Part shown: in pieces, positions 16,328-25,333 of the stretch
Numbering within the stretch: position 1 is the first letter of the stretch
Layout: the number at the start of each line of letters is the position of its first letter
Assembly: GCA_045614605.1 (NCBI GenBank)
Contig: JAZLDH010000007.1
Coordinates: forward strand, 164,234-228,233
DNA: 64,000 nt
Origin: Onthomorpha sp937906975
GTDB taxonomy: Bacteria; Bacteroidota; Bacteroidia; Bacteroidales; P3
Reading direction: 5' to 3'
Notes under the pieces: generated by a model
What the model was told of the DNA's origin: nothing
The model's input: the letters and a program-made list of their open reading frames with translations, nothing else
Databases searched by the model: none
Position numbers and translations under genes: made by a program

Positions 16328-17275
16328 ATGAATACAAGAATCACAGAATTATTTTCAATAGATGTCCCTGTAATTTCGGGAGGTATGGTATGGTGTAGCG
16401 GTTGGGAACTTGCCACAGCGGTTTCTAATCAAGGGGGATTAGGATTACTTGGAGCAGGTTCAATGACGCCCGAATTGCTTGTGGAACACATAAGAAAAAC
16501 TAAGCAAACTACCACAAAGCCTTTTGGAGTTAATATTCCACTTATGAATCCTAATAGTGCAGCTCATATAGAAAAGGTAATAGAGGAAAAAGTCCCTGTG
16601 GTATTTACCTCTGCCGGAAACCCTGCTCTATATACTCAAAAACTAAAAGACAATGGCATAAAAGTTGTTCACGTAGTTGCAAACGAAAAATTTGCATTAA
16701 AGGCACAAAGTGCGGGTTGTGATGCGATAGTAGCAGAGGGCTTTGAGGCAGGTGGACACAATGGAAAAGAAGAAACAACAACTCTTGTTTTAATTCAACA
16801 AATAGCAAATGCGGTTGAAATACCTGTAATTGCAGCAGGGGGAATTGCAAGTGGAGAACAACTATTTGCAATGCTATCTCTTGGAGCAGAGGGAGTTCAA
16901 ATCGGCTCTGCATTCGCTGTAAGTAAGGAATCCTCTGCCCATGACAACTTTAAACAAGCCGTTATCGCCTCAAAAGAAGGAGATACTATGTTGTTTTTTA
17001 GAAAACTTTCACCAACAAGACTTTTAAAAGGAGGATTCTTTGAATCGGTTGCAAAAGCGGAAGCAGAAGGAGCAAGCAAAGAAGAATTATTACAATTAAT
17101 AGGGGTAGGAAGAAGTAGAATAGGAATGTTTGAGGGTGATTTGCAAGAGGGAGAATTAGAAATTGGACAAGTAGCAAGCCTTCTTAACGAACTAAAAAGC
17201 GTAAAAGAAATTTTTGAAGACTTGAAACAAGGATTTGAAAAGGCAAGTCGCAGAATGATGAACATAAAATACTAA
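16328..17275 (+). CDS. FMN-dependent nitronate monooxygenase / FabK-like enoyl-ACP reductase
   Basis: This 315-residue TIM-barrel flavoprotein has PVISGGMVWCSGWELATAVS, the phosphate-binding loop VIAAGGIASGEQL and GVQIGSAF, and a central EGFEAGGHNG with the catalytic His of this superfamily. It either oxidises alkyl nitronates or reduces enoyl-ACP as FabK. The two subgroups cannot be separated safely by eye. The next gene starts one base after its stop, so it is co-transcribed with the glycogen enzyme despite no clear metabolic link. Confidence 0.83.
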   Translation: MNTRITELFSIDVPVISGGMVWCSGWELATAVSNQGGLGLLGAGSMTPELLVEHIRKTKQTTTKPFGVNIPLMNPNSAAHIEKVIEEKVPVVFTSAGNPALYTQKLKDNGIKVVHVVANEKFALKAQSAGCDAIVAEGFEAGGHNGKEETTTLVLIQQIANAVEIPVIAAGGIASGEQLFAMLSLGAEGVQIGSAFAVSKESSAHDNFKQAVIASKEGDTMLFFRKLSPTRLLKGGFFESVAKAEAEGASKEELLQLIGVGRSRIGMFEGDLQEGELEIGQVASLLNELKSVKEIFEDLKQGFEKASRRMMNIKY

Positions 17276-17276
17276 A

Positions 17277-20200
17277 ATGAAATACCCTGATTATTTATTT
17301 GAAACGAGTTGGGAAGTTTGCAATAAAGTAGGCGGTATTCACACTGTTGTATCCACCAAAGCAAAGACCTTAGTAGGGAAATTAAATAGTAATTTAATAC
17401 TAATAGGTCCCGATATTCGCAAAGAAAATATGGAGAATCAAGAATTTGAGGAGGATTATTCTTTATTCAAATCTTGGAAATCATACGCGCAATCAAAAGG
17501 GCTAAAAATTAGAATAGGCAAATGGAAAATTATTGGAGAGCCTATTGTGGTTTTAGTCGATTTTTCGCAATATTTTTCCCAAAAAGACGATATTTTTTCA
17601 GACTTTTGGGAAGAATATGGCTTAGATAGCATAACGGGAGGTTGGGATTACATAGAGCCTTGTTTGTTTGGATACGCATCGGCAAAGGTGATAGAAAATT
17701 TTTATGAATTTTACGCCGAAGCAAAAGATAAAATCGTAGCCCAATTCCACGAATGGATGACAGGGAGTGGTATTTTGTATTTAAAAAAACATTGTCCACA
17801 AATAGCAACCGCCTTTACAACACACGCAAGCGTATTAGGGCGATGTTTAGCCGGTAATAATATGTCTTTATATAGCTCTTTACAATACTATGAGGGCGAA
17901 AACATAGCAAATCAATTTAACATGAGAGCCAAATACTCAATGGAGAAACTCTCAGCCTTGAATGCAGACGTATTTACCACCGTAAGCGAAATAACAAACA
18001 ATGAGTGCAAACAATTTTTCAAGAAATCGGCAGATGTAATTACGCCAAACGGATTTGAAAATGACTTTGTGCCACAAGCAAACGAGTATAAAGAAATATC
18101 AAACAATGCTCGCAAAAAAATAATCGAAATAGCACAAAAGCTAACCTCTACAACAATTTCACAAGATGCTTTTTTAATCATAAATTCTGGACGTTATGAA
18201 TTTAAAAACAAAGGAATAGACGTTTTCATTAAAGCATTAGGTGATGTAAATAAATCAAAAATAGAAAAAGACGTAGTAGCCGTTATTGCGGTGCCAGCCT
18301 ACAATGTAGATAGTCAAAAAGACGCAATCTTAAACGAAATAAAAGCTAACAATCTTAATAATTCGCAAGAAGATAAGGTAAAGATAATCTTTATACCATC
18401 GTATTTAGATGGAAAAGATGGCCTTGTTAATATTGCATATTTTGATTTTCTAACAGGATTTGACCTTTCTATTTTTCCATCTTACTACGAACCTTGGGGA
18501 TATACGCCAATGGAAAGCTTAGCCTTTGGTGTTCCGAGTATAACCACAAGCCTTGCAGGTTTTGGCCTTTGGATGAAAAATGGAAAATACGACATTGACA
18601 AAGCTCTTAGCGTCATTGAGCGAACAGATGAAAACACAGAAGAGGTTATATCTAAGATAAAAACCACAATAGAGGAGTTTTTGAAAAACGATAGCAAAGA
18701 AAGTCAAAACTTAAAGGCAAAAGCAATGAATCTTTCTTTGTCTGTATTGTGGAAAAACTTGATTGACAACTATCTTCAAGCCTATAACATTGCCCTTTCA
18801 AAAGCAGAGACAAGAAAAGAGCAATATAGTCATAAGCAAGCTTGTTGTGAGGAATTTAAAAACAAGAAAAATTGGGGAGAGTCGCCTAATTGGAAAAAAA
18901 TATTCGTAAAACAAAAAATGCCTTCAAAGTTAGAATTTCTCCAAACTCTAAGTAAAAATATTTGGTGGACTTGGAATAGCGAGGCATACGAGTTATTTGA
19001 ATACATAGATAAAGAAAAATTCTTAAAATATGAACGCTCGCCAATTCATCTTTTAGAATTGCTTTCACAAGAGGAGATAGAAAATCTTTTAAAAGACGAA
19101 ATATTCTTAGAAAAAATAGACAAAGTAGAACAAGTCTTTAACTCCTATATGCAAAAGGCAGAAAGAAAAGAAGGAGATATGATTGCATATTTAAGTATGG
19201 AGTTTGGCTTGCACGACACCTTAAAAATATTTAGTGGAGGTTTAGGAATGCTTGCGGGGGATTATCTAAAACAAGCAAGCGATTCTAATAAAAATATGAT
19301 AGGTATTGGATTGCTTTATAGAAATGGCTACTTCACACAACAAATAACAAAAGAGGGTTATCAAATCTCTGCACAATATCCTCAAAAGTTTACACATCTT
19401 CCATTGCAAGCCGAAAAAGATGAAAACGGACTTTGGAGAAAAATCACTCTTGCTTTCCCTGGACGAAATATATATGCAAAAATATGGCGTTGTGATGTAG
19501 GAAGAGTTCCTCTTTATTTGCTTGATACCGACATTGAGGAGAATAATCAAGAGGATAGAGCAATTAGCAATCAACTTTATGGAGGAGATTGGGAGAATCG
19601 TTTGAAACAAGAAATTCTTTTAGGAATTGGAGGAGTGAGATTAGTAGAGGAATTAAATCTTCCTGTTGTTTTATATCACAACAACGAGGGACACTCCGCT
19701 TTTTCAAGCCTTGAAAGAATGCGAACCTACATTCAAAAACACTCTTATAGCTTTAAACAAGCACAAGAGTTGGTAAGAAGTAGCACTTTGTTTACAACAC
19801 ATACGCCAGTGCCAGCAGGACACGACACATTCTCAGAAGAATTGCTAAGAACCTATTTAGGACATTTCGCAGAACAATTAAACTTAAATTGGAATGAGTT
19901 TTTCGCTCTTGGAAAAGAAGGAAACAACAAAGATTCCAAGTTTTCAATGAGTGTTTTGGCTATAAACTTTTCTCAATATGTAAACGGAGTTAGCAAAATT
20001 CACGCAAGAGTTAGCCGAGATATGTTTTCGTATCTTTACAAAGGCTATTTCCCAAGAGAATTACATATAAATCATGTTACAAATGGCGTACACCATTCAA
20101 CATGGGCGTCAAAAGCGTGGTTGGAACTTTACAAAGAAGGTTGGGAAAAGATATATAATGTAGAGGATTCTTTGGTTTGGAACACACACCTTAACGAAAA

Positions 20201-21365
20201 GAAAACACTTATAGAGTTTGTGAAAAATCGTTTACAACAAGATTTTACAAAACGAGCAGAAAATCCTAAACTTTATTTCCAAACAACAGCCGAACTTTCG
20301 GAAGAAAAATTCATAGTAGGCTTTGCAAGAAGATTTGCTACATATAAGAGAGCAAATCTATTGTTTACAAACCTTGAACGCTTAAAACAAATTGTAGATT
20401 GTGGAGTTGTATTTATTTTTGCAGGCAAAGCACACCCACAAGACGGAGCAGGACAAGGCTTAATCAAACGTATTATAGAAATTTCTAAAATGCCAGAGTT
20501 TACTGGTAAGATAATCTTTTTAGAAAACTATGATATGTATATGGCAAAACACCTAATTCGTGGAGTGGATCTTTGGTTAAATATGCCAACTCGTCCATTG
20601 GAAGCCTCTGGAACAAGTGGAGAAAAAGCCGTAATGAATGGTGTGGTTAATTTTTCGGTATTAGACGGTTGGTGGGCTGAGGGTTACAACGCAAAAGCAG
20701 GTTGGGCTTTAAGCGAGGAGCAGACTTATGAATCTCACGAATATCAAAACACATTGGATTCTGAGATGATTTATAATATTTTTGAAAACGAAATTATCCC
20801 TTGCTACAATTACAAAGACCAAAATGGCATTAGAGTAAAATGGGTTGAGAGAATAAAACACACAATAGCACTTATCGCACCACATTTCACTATGAAACGA
20901 CAATTAGACGACTATTATGAAAAGTTTTATAATGAAATGTTTAAACGATTCTCTCAATTAAATGCTCAAAACGCTCATTTAGCAAAAGAATATGCCGAAT
21001 GGAAAAATAAAATCACTCATTTGTGGAACGCTATTGAATTACTTGATGTAACAATTCCCGATATAGCCAATACAAACATTGAATTAAACGATATATTCAC
21101 CGCAAAGGTTAGTTTGTATCTTGGAGATATTTCCCCAGAGCATATAGGTGTTGAAATGATTATTGCAGATAAGGAAAACAATCAAATAAACGATTACACC
21201 CTTATTGCACCTTTTGAACAAGTTTGCGTAAATAACAAACGAGCGGACTATGAAATAAAAATCAAAACAAGTAGGGCAGGGGTGCATAACTTTGCATTTA
21301 GAATCTATCCTAAACACCCGCTTATGCAACATCGTATGGAATTGCCACTAATCAAGTGGATATAA
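17277..21365 (+). CDS. Fused glycogen synthase (GT3) / alpha-glucan phosphorylase (GT35)
   Basis: This 1362-residue protein carries two opposing glycogen enzymes. Residues 1 to about 540 resemble eukaryotic-type GT3 glycogen synthase: FETSWEVCNKVGGIHTV, QFHEWMTGSGILYLKK and the E-x7-E region SYYEPWGYTPMESLAFG. Residues about 555-660 are a DUF3417-like domain (LSKNIWWTWNSEAYELFEYI). The rest is an alpha-glucan phosphorylase with YLSMEFGLHDTLKIFSGGLGMLAGDYLK, HNNEGHSAF and the PLP-lysine region EASGTSGEKAVMNG (Lys about 1117). The frame is open throughout, with no internal stop. Synthesis and phosphorolysis in one chain implies tight coupling of glycogen storage and use. A terminator follows. 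Confidence 0.92.
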   Translation: MKYPDYLFETSWEVCNKVGGIHTVVSTKAKTLVGKLNSNLILIGPDIRKENMENQEFEEDYSLFKSWKSYAQSKGLKIRIGKWKIIGEPIVVLVDFSQYFSQKDDIFSDFWEEYGLDSITGGWDYIEPCLFGYASAKVIENFYEFYAEAKDKIVAQFHEWMTGSGILYLKKHCPQIATAFTTHASVLGRCLAGNNMSLYSSLQYYEGENIANQFNMRAKYSMEKLSALNADVFTTVSEITNNECKQFFKKSADVITPNGFENDFVPQANEYKEISNNARKKIIEIAQKLTSTTISQDAFLIINSGRYEFKNKGIDVFIKALGDVNKSKIEKDVVAVIAVPAYNVDSQKDAILNEIKANNLNNSQEDKVKIIFIPSYLDGKDGLVNIAYFDFLTGFDLSIFPSYYEPWGYTPMESLAFGVPSITTSLAGFGLWMKNGKYDIDKALSVIERTDENTEEVISKIKTTIEEFLKNDSKESQNLKAKAMNLSLSVLWKNLIDNYLQAYNIALSKAETRKEQYSHKQACCEEFKNKKNWGESPNWKKIFVKQKMPSKLEFLQTLSKNIWWTWNSEAYELFEYIDKEKFLKYERSPIHLLELLSQEEIENLLKDEIFLEKIDKVEQVFNSYMQKAERKEGDMIAYLSMEFGLHDTLKIFSGGLGMLAGDYLKQASDSNKNMIGIGLLYRNGYFTQQITKEGYQISAQYPQKFTHLPLQAEKDENGLWRKITLAFPGRNIYAKIWRCDVGRVPLYLLDTDIEENNQEDRAISNQLYGGDWENRLKQEILLGIGGVRLVEELNLPVVLYHNNEGHSAFSSLERMRTYIQKHSYSFKQAQELVRSSTLFTTHTPVPAGHDTFSEELLRTYLGHFAEQLNLNWNEFFALGKEGNNKDSKFSMSVLAINFSQYVNGVSKIHARVSRDMFSYLYKGYFPRELHINHVTNGVHHSTWASKAWLELYKEGWEKIYNVEDSLVWNTHLNEKKTLIEFVKNRLQQDFTKRAENPKLYFQTTAELSEEKFIVGFARRFATYKRANLLFTNLERLKQIVDCGVVFIFAGKAHPQDGAGQGLIKRIIEISKMPEFTGKIIFLENYDMYMAKHLIRGVDLWLNMPTRPLEASGTSGEKAVMNGVVNFSVLDGWWAEGYNAKAGWALSEEQTYESHEYQNTLDSEMIYNIFENEIIPCYNYKDQNGIRVKWVERIKHTIALIAPHFTMKRQLDDYYEKFYNEMFKRFSQLNAQNAHLAKEYAEWKNKITHLWNAIELLDVTIPDIANTNIELNDIFTAKVSLYLGDISPEHIGVEMIIADKENNQINDYTLIAPFEQVCVNNKRADYEIKIKTSRAGVHNFAFRIYPKHPLMQHRMELPLIKWI

Positions 21366-21376
21366 TACAAAAGGAA

Positions 21377-21416
21377 AGAAGACGAGAATTTTTACTTTTT
21401 CTCGTCTTCTTTTTTA
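21377..21416. terminator. Terminator after the glycogen enzyme, overlapping a small convergent gene
   Basis: AGAAGACGAGAA (21377-21388) pairs with TTCTCGTCTTCT (21399-21410), then T6. The right arm is also the coding end of the 53-aa minus-strand gene. Confidence 0.8.
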
Positions 21417-21553
21417 AAAATTTGAGGATTTTCTTTCTTAAACTTTTCTTGATATTTCTTTACATTATTTAGCGTATAGCGTGGAATGACAACCGTAGTC
21501 AAAACGCGATAAACCAAATAAAGAAGAATTAAAAATATAATTAAATACCACAT
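21392..21553 (-). CDS. Small single-span membrane protein, 53 aa
   Basis: An ATG at 21553 opens a 53-residue frame. An N-terminal hydrophobic helix (MWYLIIFLILLYLVYRVL) is followed by a basic and acidic cytosolic tail ending KKEDEKK. The shape resembles the small DUF4834-like proteins of Bacteroidota, but the similarity is weak. It begins three bases after the Usp stop, so it looks like the last gene of the mutL-rhomboid-usp operon. Its final codons form one arm of the terminator hairpin of the convergent glycogen gene. The real start is well set by the spacing and by lack of other ATGs. Confidence 0.7.
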   Translation of the reverse strand: MWYLIIFLILLYLVYRVLTTVVIPRYTLNNVKKYQEKFKKENPQIFKKEDEKK

Positions 21554-21556
21554 ATT

Positions 21557-22402
21557 CTATTCACATAAAACGAACAAATCATCTCTTGGATTAAGAAATA
21601 GTATAGGTCTGTCTTTTAATTTTTTAAGCACCTTTACCTCTTCCAATCCTTTAATCATATCAAAGAAACTTTTATCTTTTGTTGTTTGACAAATAACAAC
21701 GCCATAGTTTTCTTTCTCTGCATAATCCAAAGCTTGTAAATCCAATAGTGTTTTCCTATCTTCACTCTTGTGATTTGAAGGAATAATATTGAATTGTCCA
21801 AGCATTTTTCTTGCAAAGGCAAGATTAAGATTTAATTGCTTTTGATAAAGAGAATCTTTGTAAGTTCTGTAATACAAAGTTACCTCACTACCAAAAAATC
21901 TTGCAAAATAAGAAGCCCAAAGTGTTTTTTCCTTACTTTCTCTTGCGTTGTTAAGAGTCAAAAGCACCTTTTCATAATTCACAACACATTGTTTTTGATT
22001 GCAAATTAGGTAAGCCGTTCTTGAATTTTCCATATTCTTTAAAAGCACCGCAGGATTATCGGCTTTATTCTTTTGAGTTTGTTCAGGATTACAAGAAGTA
22101 ACCAATACAACCGCATTGAGTAGTTGTCCTAATTTGCCAATTATTTCTTTTGAGTTACCCTTTAAAGAAATGTAAGAATGGAGTTGAGAGTCAGTTATTT
22201 TGGAATTTAATTCTTTTAGTTTAATTTCCGCCTCCTCAACGCCGATTGAAGTCAAAGCCTCATCGTAAATATGAATTAAAATAAGACCTTTGTTTAATAT
22301 CTTAGCAATCTGTATCGCATGCTCAATACAAGAATCGGTGCAATCTAAATTGTTTAGATACGCTATTACGAATTGGTCTTTTTTTTCTTTATTTTCGCTC
22401 AT
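21557..22402 (-). CDS. Tandem universal stress (UspA-like) protein
   Basis: The 281 residues resemble two Usp domains. The first starts FVIAYLNNLDCTDSCIEHAIQIAKILNKGLILIHIYDEA, and the second runs about 145-275, ending RPILFLNPRDDLF. The usual G-x2-G-x9-G-S/T ATP motif is not clear, so it may be a non-nucleotide-binding type. It starts directly after the rhomboid stop with no gap and is followed by the 53-aa gene. The role is probably stress-related and cytosolic, by family only. Confidence 0.72.
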   Translation of the reverse strand: MSENKEKKDQFVIAYLNNLDCTDSCIEHAIQIAKILNKGLILIHIYDEALTSIGVEEAEIKLKELNSKITDSQLHSYISLKGNSKEIIGKLGQLLNAVVLVTSCNPEQTQKNKADNPAVLLKNMENSRTAYLICNQKQCVVNYEKVLLTLNNARESKEKTLWASYFARFFGSEVTLYYRTYKDSLYQKQLNLNLAFARKMLGQFNIIPSNHKSEDRKTLLDLQALDYAEKENYGVVICQTTKDKSFFDMIKGLEEVKVLKKLKDRPILFLNPRDDLFVLCE

Positions 22403-23104
22403 TTAATATTGATAATTATCTCTTTGTCTTTTCCAAATCCAAAGTAAGATTAAGCCCGCAACCGCTCCTCCTAAGTGTGCAAAGTGTGCAACACCATCAG
22501 AGGTTGTTGTTATACCATTAAACAATTCTAATGCCATATAAATAAGCACAAACCATTTGGTTTTGATTGGTATTAGAAAGTAAAAATAAATTGTTGAATT
22601 AGGAAACATCATTCCAAAGGCGGCTAAAAGTCCAAAAACAATACCAGAGGCACCTATTGTGTTGAGATTGTTTAGAAATTCAGAGGTTGATATTGTTATT
22701 CCGTTACCAATATTTACGCCAGAATAGACTCCATTAAGCAAATCGGAATACAAAAAGTAATAAGTTAATTGTTGAGCGAGTGCCGCACCAAGACAAGCCA
22801 CTAAACAAAAGATAATGAATCTTTTTCCTCCCCAAATGTTTTCTAATGTATAGCCAAACATCCATATAGCAAAGAGATTAAAAAACAAGTGAGAGAAATT
22901 ATCGTGGAAAAAGGCGTATGTAATGTATTGCCAAAAGTAATGATTCTCCGAGGCAAAGAAATGTAAGCCGAAAATATCGCTTAAATCAATTCCTCTCATT
23001 CTAAAAACATAGGTTGCAAGGAAAGCGATAGCGTTAATTATCAAAAGATTCTTACAAACAGGTGGAAGAATGTTGAATTTTGGTGGTGAATATTGTTGAT
23101 ACAT
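22403..23104 (-). CDS. Rhomboid family intramembrane serine protease
   Basis: This 233-residue protein has six or so membrane helices and rhomboid hallmarks: the HDNFSHLFFNLFAIWMFG loop and helix, the catalytic serine in GASGIVFGLLAAFG, and the catalytic histidine in VAHFAHLGGAVAGLI. It should cleave single-span membrane proteins within the membrane. The first residues (MYQQYSPPKFNILPPV) are cytosolic. It lies 27 bases after mutL in the same operon. Confidence 0.92.
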   Translation of the reverse strand: MYQQYSPPKFNILPPVCKNLLIINAIAFLATYVFRMRGIDLSDIFGLHFFASENHYFWQYITYAFFHDNFSHLFFNLFAIWMFGYTLENIWGGKRFIIFCLVACLGAALAQQLTYYFLYSDLLNGVYSGVNIGNGITISTSEFLNNLNTIGASGIVFGLLAAFGMMFPNSTIYFYFLIPIKTKWFVLIYMALELFNGITTTSDGVAHFAHLGGAVAGLILLWIWKRQRDNYQY

Positions 23105-23131
23105 AGTTTTGTTATTTTATTTCTATCTTTC

Positions 23132-24865
23132 TTAAAACTGATTTTCTATATCTTGTATTGTGATACGATGAATTATTTTTTGTCCATCGGCAGTTGTTTG
23201 ACAATTTGGAAGACAAAATAGTTGTGAAAGAAGAGTTTGCATTTGATAATCCGAAAGTTTTTCTCCATATTTTAGTTTTAATTTCTTAGACATTCTCATT
23301 GCTTTTTCCTCTTGTTTTTCCTCCAAATGTTCCTCTTGATATGGAGAACAAATCAATTCCTCTATAAAGTCAATACATTCATCTATATTTTGCGAAAGAG
23401 GTTTTGAAAGTAAAAGGAAACAATTTTCCTTTTTATCATATTGAACCTCTATTCCATATTGTCGCAAAATGGTTTCATATTCTTGAATTTGACAATTAAC
23501 TTGTGGAGAAAAATTGTGAGGATAAGGTGTTAGCAAACGTTGTGATTCAATTACGCAACTATTGTTTTGAAGCAATTTTTCATATATAATCTTTTCCGAA
23601 GCCCTACTTTGATCCACAAACATAAAACCATCTTTTGATTGACTAACAATGTATTTATTTGAAAATTGAAACACAATAGTTTTATTAGGTGTAAGGTTTT
23701 CTTTCAAGTCCAAAGGAAGCACTATTTGTTCTACCTCGCTATATTTTTTCACCTCTTGTTTTGTTTCAAAGGGATTAAAACTTGAATTGAAATTCACAAC
23801 AGGGGCAGAGGGGATTGTGGTAGTTTTTGTAAGAATTGGCATTTCTATTGGTTTAGCACTAAAATCCAATTCACTTGAAAGCGAAAATTGACCAATACTC
23901 TTTTTTGTTGCAGCATGAAGTATGGCATATATTATTTTGTCATCAAGGAATTTTATCTCCGTTTTCGTTGGGTGTATATTAACATCAATATTTTTTGGAT
24001 TAACCTCCAATTCTATAAAAAATATAGGGTAGGTTTTCTCTGCAATAAGGTTAGAATATGCCCTTTCTATTGCGTTTGCAAAGTAAGAATTTCGCATAAA
24101 TCGTCCATTAACAAAGAAATATTGTTGATTTTTAGTCTTTTTACAAAGTTCCGCTTTGCATACAAATCCTTTTACCTTAACAACCTCTATATTTTCTTCT
24201 ATTGGTAAAAGTTTTTCTTTAAGATTTGAACCGAAAATGTCTATTATTCTGCGTTTTTGATTACTATCTTCTAAGCGATATTGTATTTGCTCATTGTGAT
24301 ACAAAGTAAAACTAACCGAGGTATTGACTAAGGCTACTCTTATAAACTCCTCGTTAATGTGAGAAAACTCAACACTATCGCTTTTTAAGAAATTGCGACG
24401 TGCTGGTGTATTAAAAAATATGTTTTTTACGAATATGTTTGTGCCAACGGGACAAGAGATTTCAGAAACCTCCTTTATAACTCCGCCTTCTATAACAACC
24501 TTTGTTCCTACTTCTTCTTCGGCAACTCTTGTCTGTAATTCAACTTGGGCAATGGAAGCAATGGAAGCCAAAGCCTCGCCTCTAAATCCCATTGTGTGCA
24601 GATTGAGTAGGTCTTCACTTGTTTTGATTTTGCTTGTTGCGTGAGGTAAGAAACACTTTTGTGCATCTTCTCTTGACATTCCGCAACCGTTGTCTTTAAC
24701 CTGAACAAGCGTTCTTCCTGCGTCCTTTATAATTAACAAAATCTCGCTTGCACCAGAATCAATGGAGTTTTCCAATAACTCTTTTACAACAGAGGCAGGA
24801 CGATTGACAACCTCGCCCGCTGCAATCTGATTAGCAACAATTTCGCTTAATACCTCTATTGCCAT
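23132..24865 (-). CDS. mutL: DNA mismatch repair protein MutL
   Basis: This 577-residue protein has the N-terminal GHKL ATPase with ELLENSIDSGASEI, VKDNGCGM, HATSKI, TMGFRGEALASIASIA and GTNIFVKNIFFNTPARRNFL, all intact. The C-terminal dimerisation domain is shorter than usual. Its nuclease motif is altered: the expected DQHxxxE reads DQSRASE, so the metal-binding histidine is missing. It may act without endonuclease activity. The start overlaps the upstream 90-aa gene by 10 bases. Confidence 0.95.
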   Translation of the reverse strand: MAIEVLSEIVANQIAAGEVVNRPASVVKELLENSIDSGASEILLIIKDAGRTLVQVKDNGCGMSREDAQKCFLPHATSKIKTSEDLLNLHTMGFRGEALASIASIAQVELQTRVAEEEVGTKVVIEGGVIKEVSEISCPVGTNIFVKNIFFNTPARRNFLKSDSVEFSHINEEFIRVALVNTSVSFTLYHNEQIQYRLEDSNQKRRIIDIFGSNLKEKLLPIEENIEVVKVKGFVCKAELCKKTKNQQYFFVNGRFMRNSYFANAIERAYSNLIAEKTYPIFFIELEVNPKNIDVNIHPTKTEIKFLDDKIIYAILHAATKKSIGQFSLSSELDFSAKPIEMPILTKTTTIPSAPVVNFNSSFNPFETKQEVKKYSEVEQIVLPLDLKENLTPNKTIVFQFSNKYIVSQSKDGFMFVDQSRASEKIIYEKLLQNNSCVIESQRLLTPYPHNFSPQVNCQIQEYETILRQYGIEVQYDKKENCFLLLSKPLSQNIDECIDFIEELICSPYQEEHLEEKQEEKAMRMSKKLKLKYGEKLSDYQMQTLLSQLFCLPNCQTTADGQKIIHRITIQDIENQF

Positions 24866-25128
24866 TTTTCAACAAAGTGAAGTAGGAAGTATAACAATCC
24901 TGTAATTATTGTGGCAATTAAAAACACTCTAAACAAAGAAGCAGGTTTTCCAATCTTATCTTCTTTCTTAGCCTGCATAGCACTCCTAAAATCAATTCGG
25001 CGTTTGTAGGACTCACCCTCAATTTCGCCATATTTTGCCTTTAATTGCTCTAATTGTTCCTTATTTGGGTCGTAAAATCTTGGCTTATATTCAAATTTTC
25101 TTGGCTTTCTTGTTTCAAATAATCCCAT
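24856..25128 (-). CDS. Small membrane protein upstream of mutL, 90 aa
   Basis: The 90 residues begin with a basic, proline-containing cytosolic part (MGLFETRKPRKFEYKPRFYDP, then a KEQLEQLKAKYGE helix) and end with one membrane helix (LFRVFLIATIITGLLYFLLHFV). I do not recognise a named function. Its overlap with mutL by 10 bases and the promoter 25 bases upstream show that it is the first gene of the mutL operon. Confidence 0.75.
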   Translation of the reverse strand: MGLFETRKPRKFEYKPRFYDPNKEQLEQLKAKYGEIEGESYKRRIDFRSAMQAKKEDKIGKPASLFRVFLIATIITGLLYFLLHFVEKWQ

Positions 25129-25152
25129 CTTTTTCTTCTTTAATCAAAAGTG

Positions 25153-25160
25153 CAAAATTA
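25153..25160 (-). promoter_or_regulatory. Promoter -7 element for the mutL operon
   Basis: The minus strand reads TAATTTTG followed by C, 25 bases before the 90-aa gene. Confidence 0.55.
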
Positions 25161-25203
25161 AATAATCTTATTCAAAACTCAAAATTACTAACTCTTAGTA
25201 TTT

Positions 25204-25280
25204 TTTTCTTAGCTTTTTCAGATTTTTTCTTAGGAATTTTGGATTTTTTCTTAGGAATTTTAGATTTTTTCTTAGGATTT
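25204..25280. repeat. Four-unit 21-bp array upstream of gyrA (array D)
   Basis: CTTAG occurs at 25208, 25229, 25250 and 25271, exactly 21 bases apart, each preceded by a T5-T7 tract. The last core starts 24 bases before the gyrA -7 element. Confidence 0.9.
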
Positions 25281-25294
25281 ATCAATTTTTTTTG

Positions 25295-25302
25295 TACTTT
25301 TG
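25295..25302 (+). promoter_or_regulatory. Promoter -7 element for gyrA
   Basis: TACTTTTG lies 32 bases before the gyrA ATG and just downstream of array D. Confidence 0.6.
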
Positions 25303-25333
25303 TAGATTGAAATAAAATAGGATTTTTACTATT

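Noticed and set aside
25035..25310. Open frame with FFLGILD heptads before gyrA
   Set aside because: It is array D plus antisense of the 90-aa gene and overlaps the gyrA promoter.
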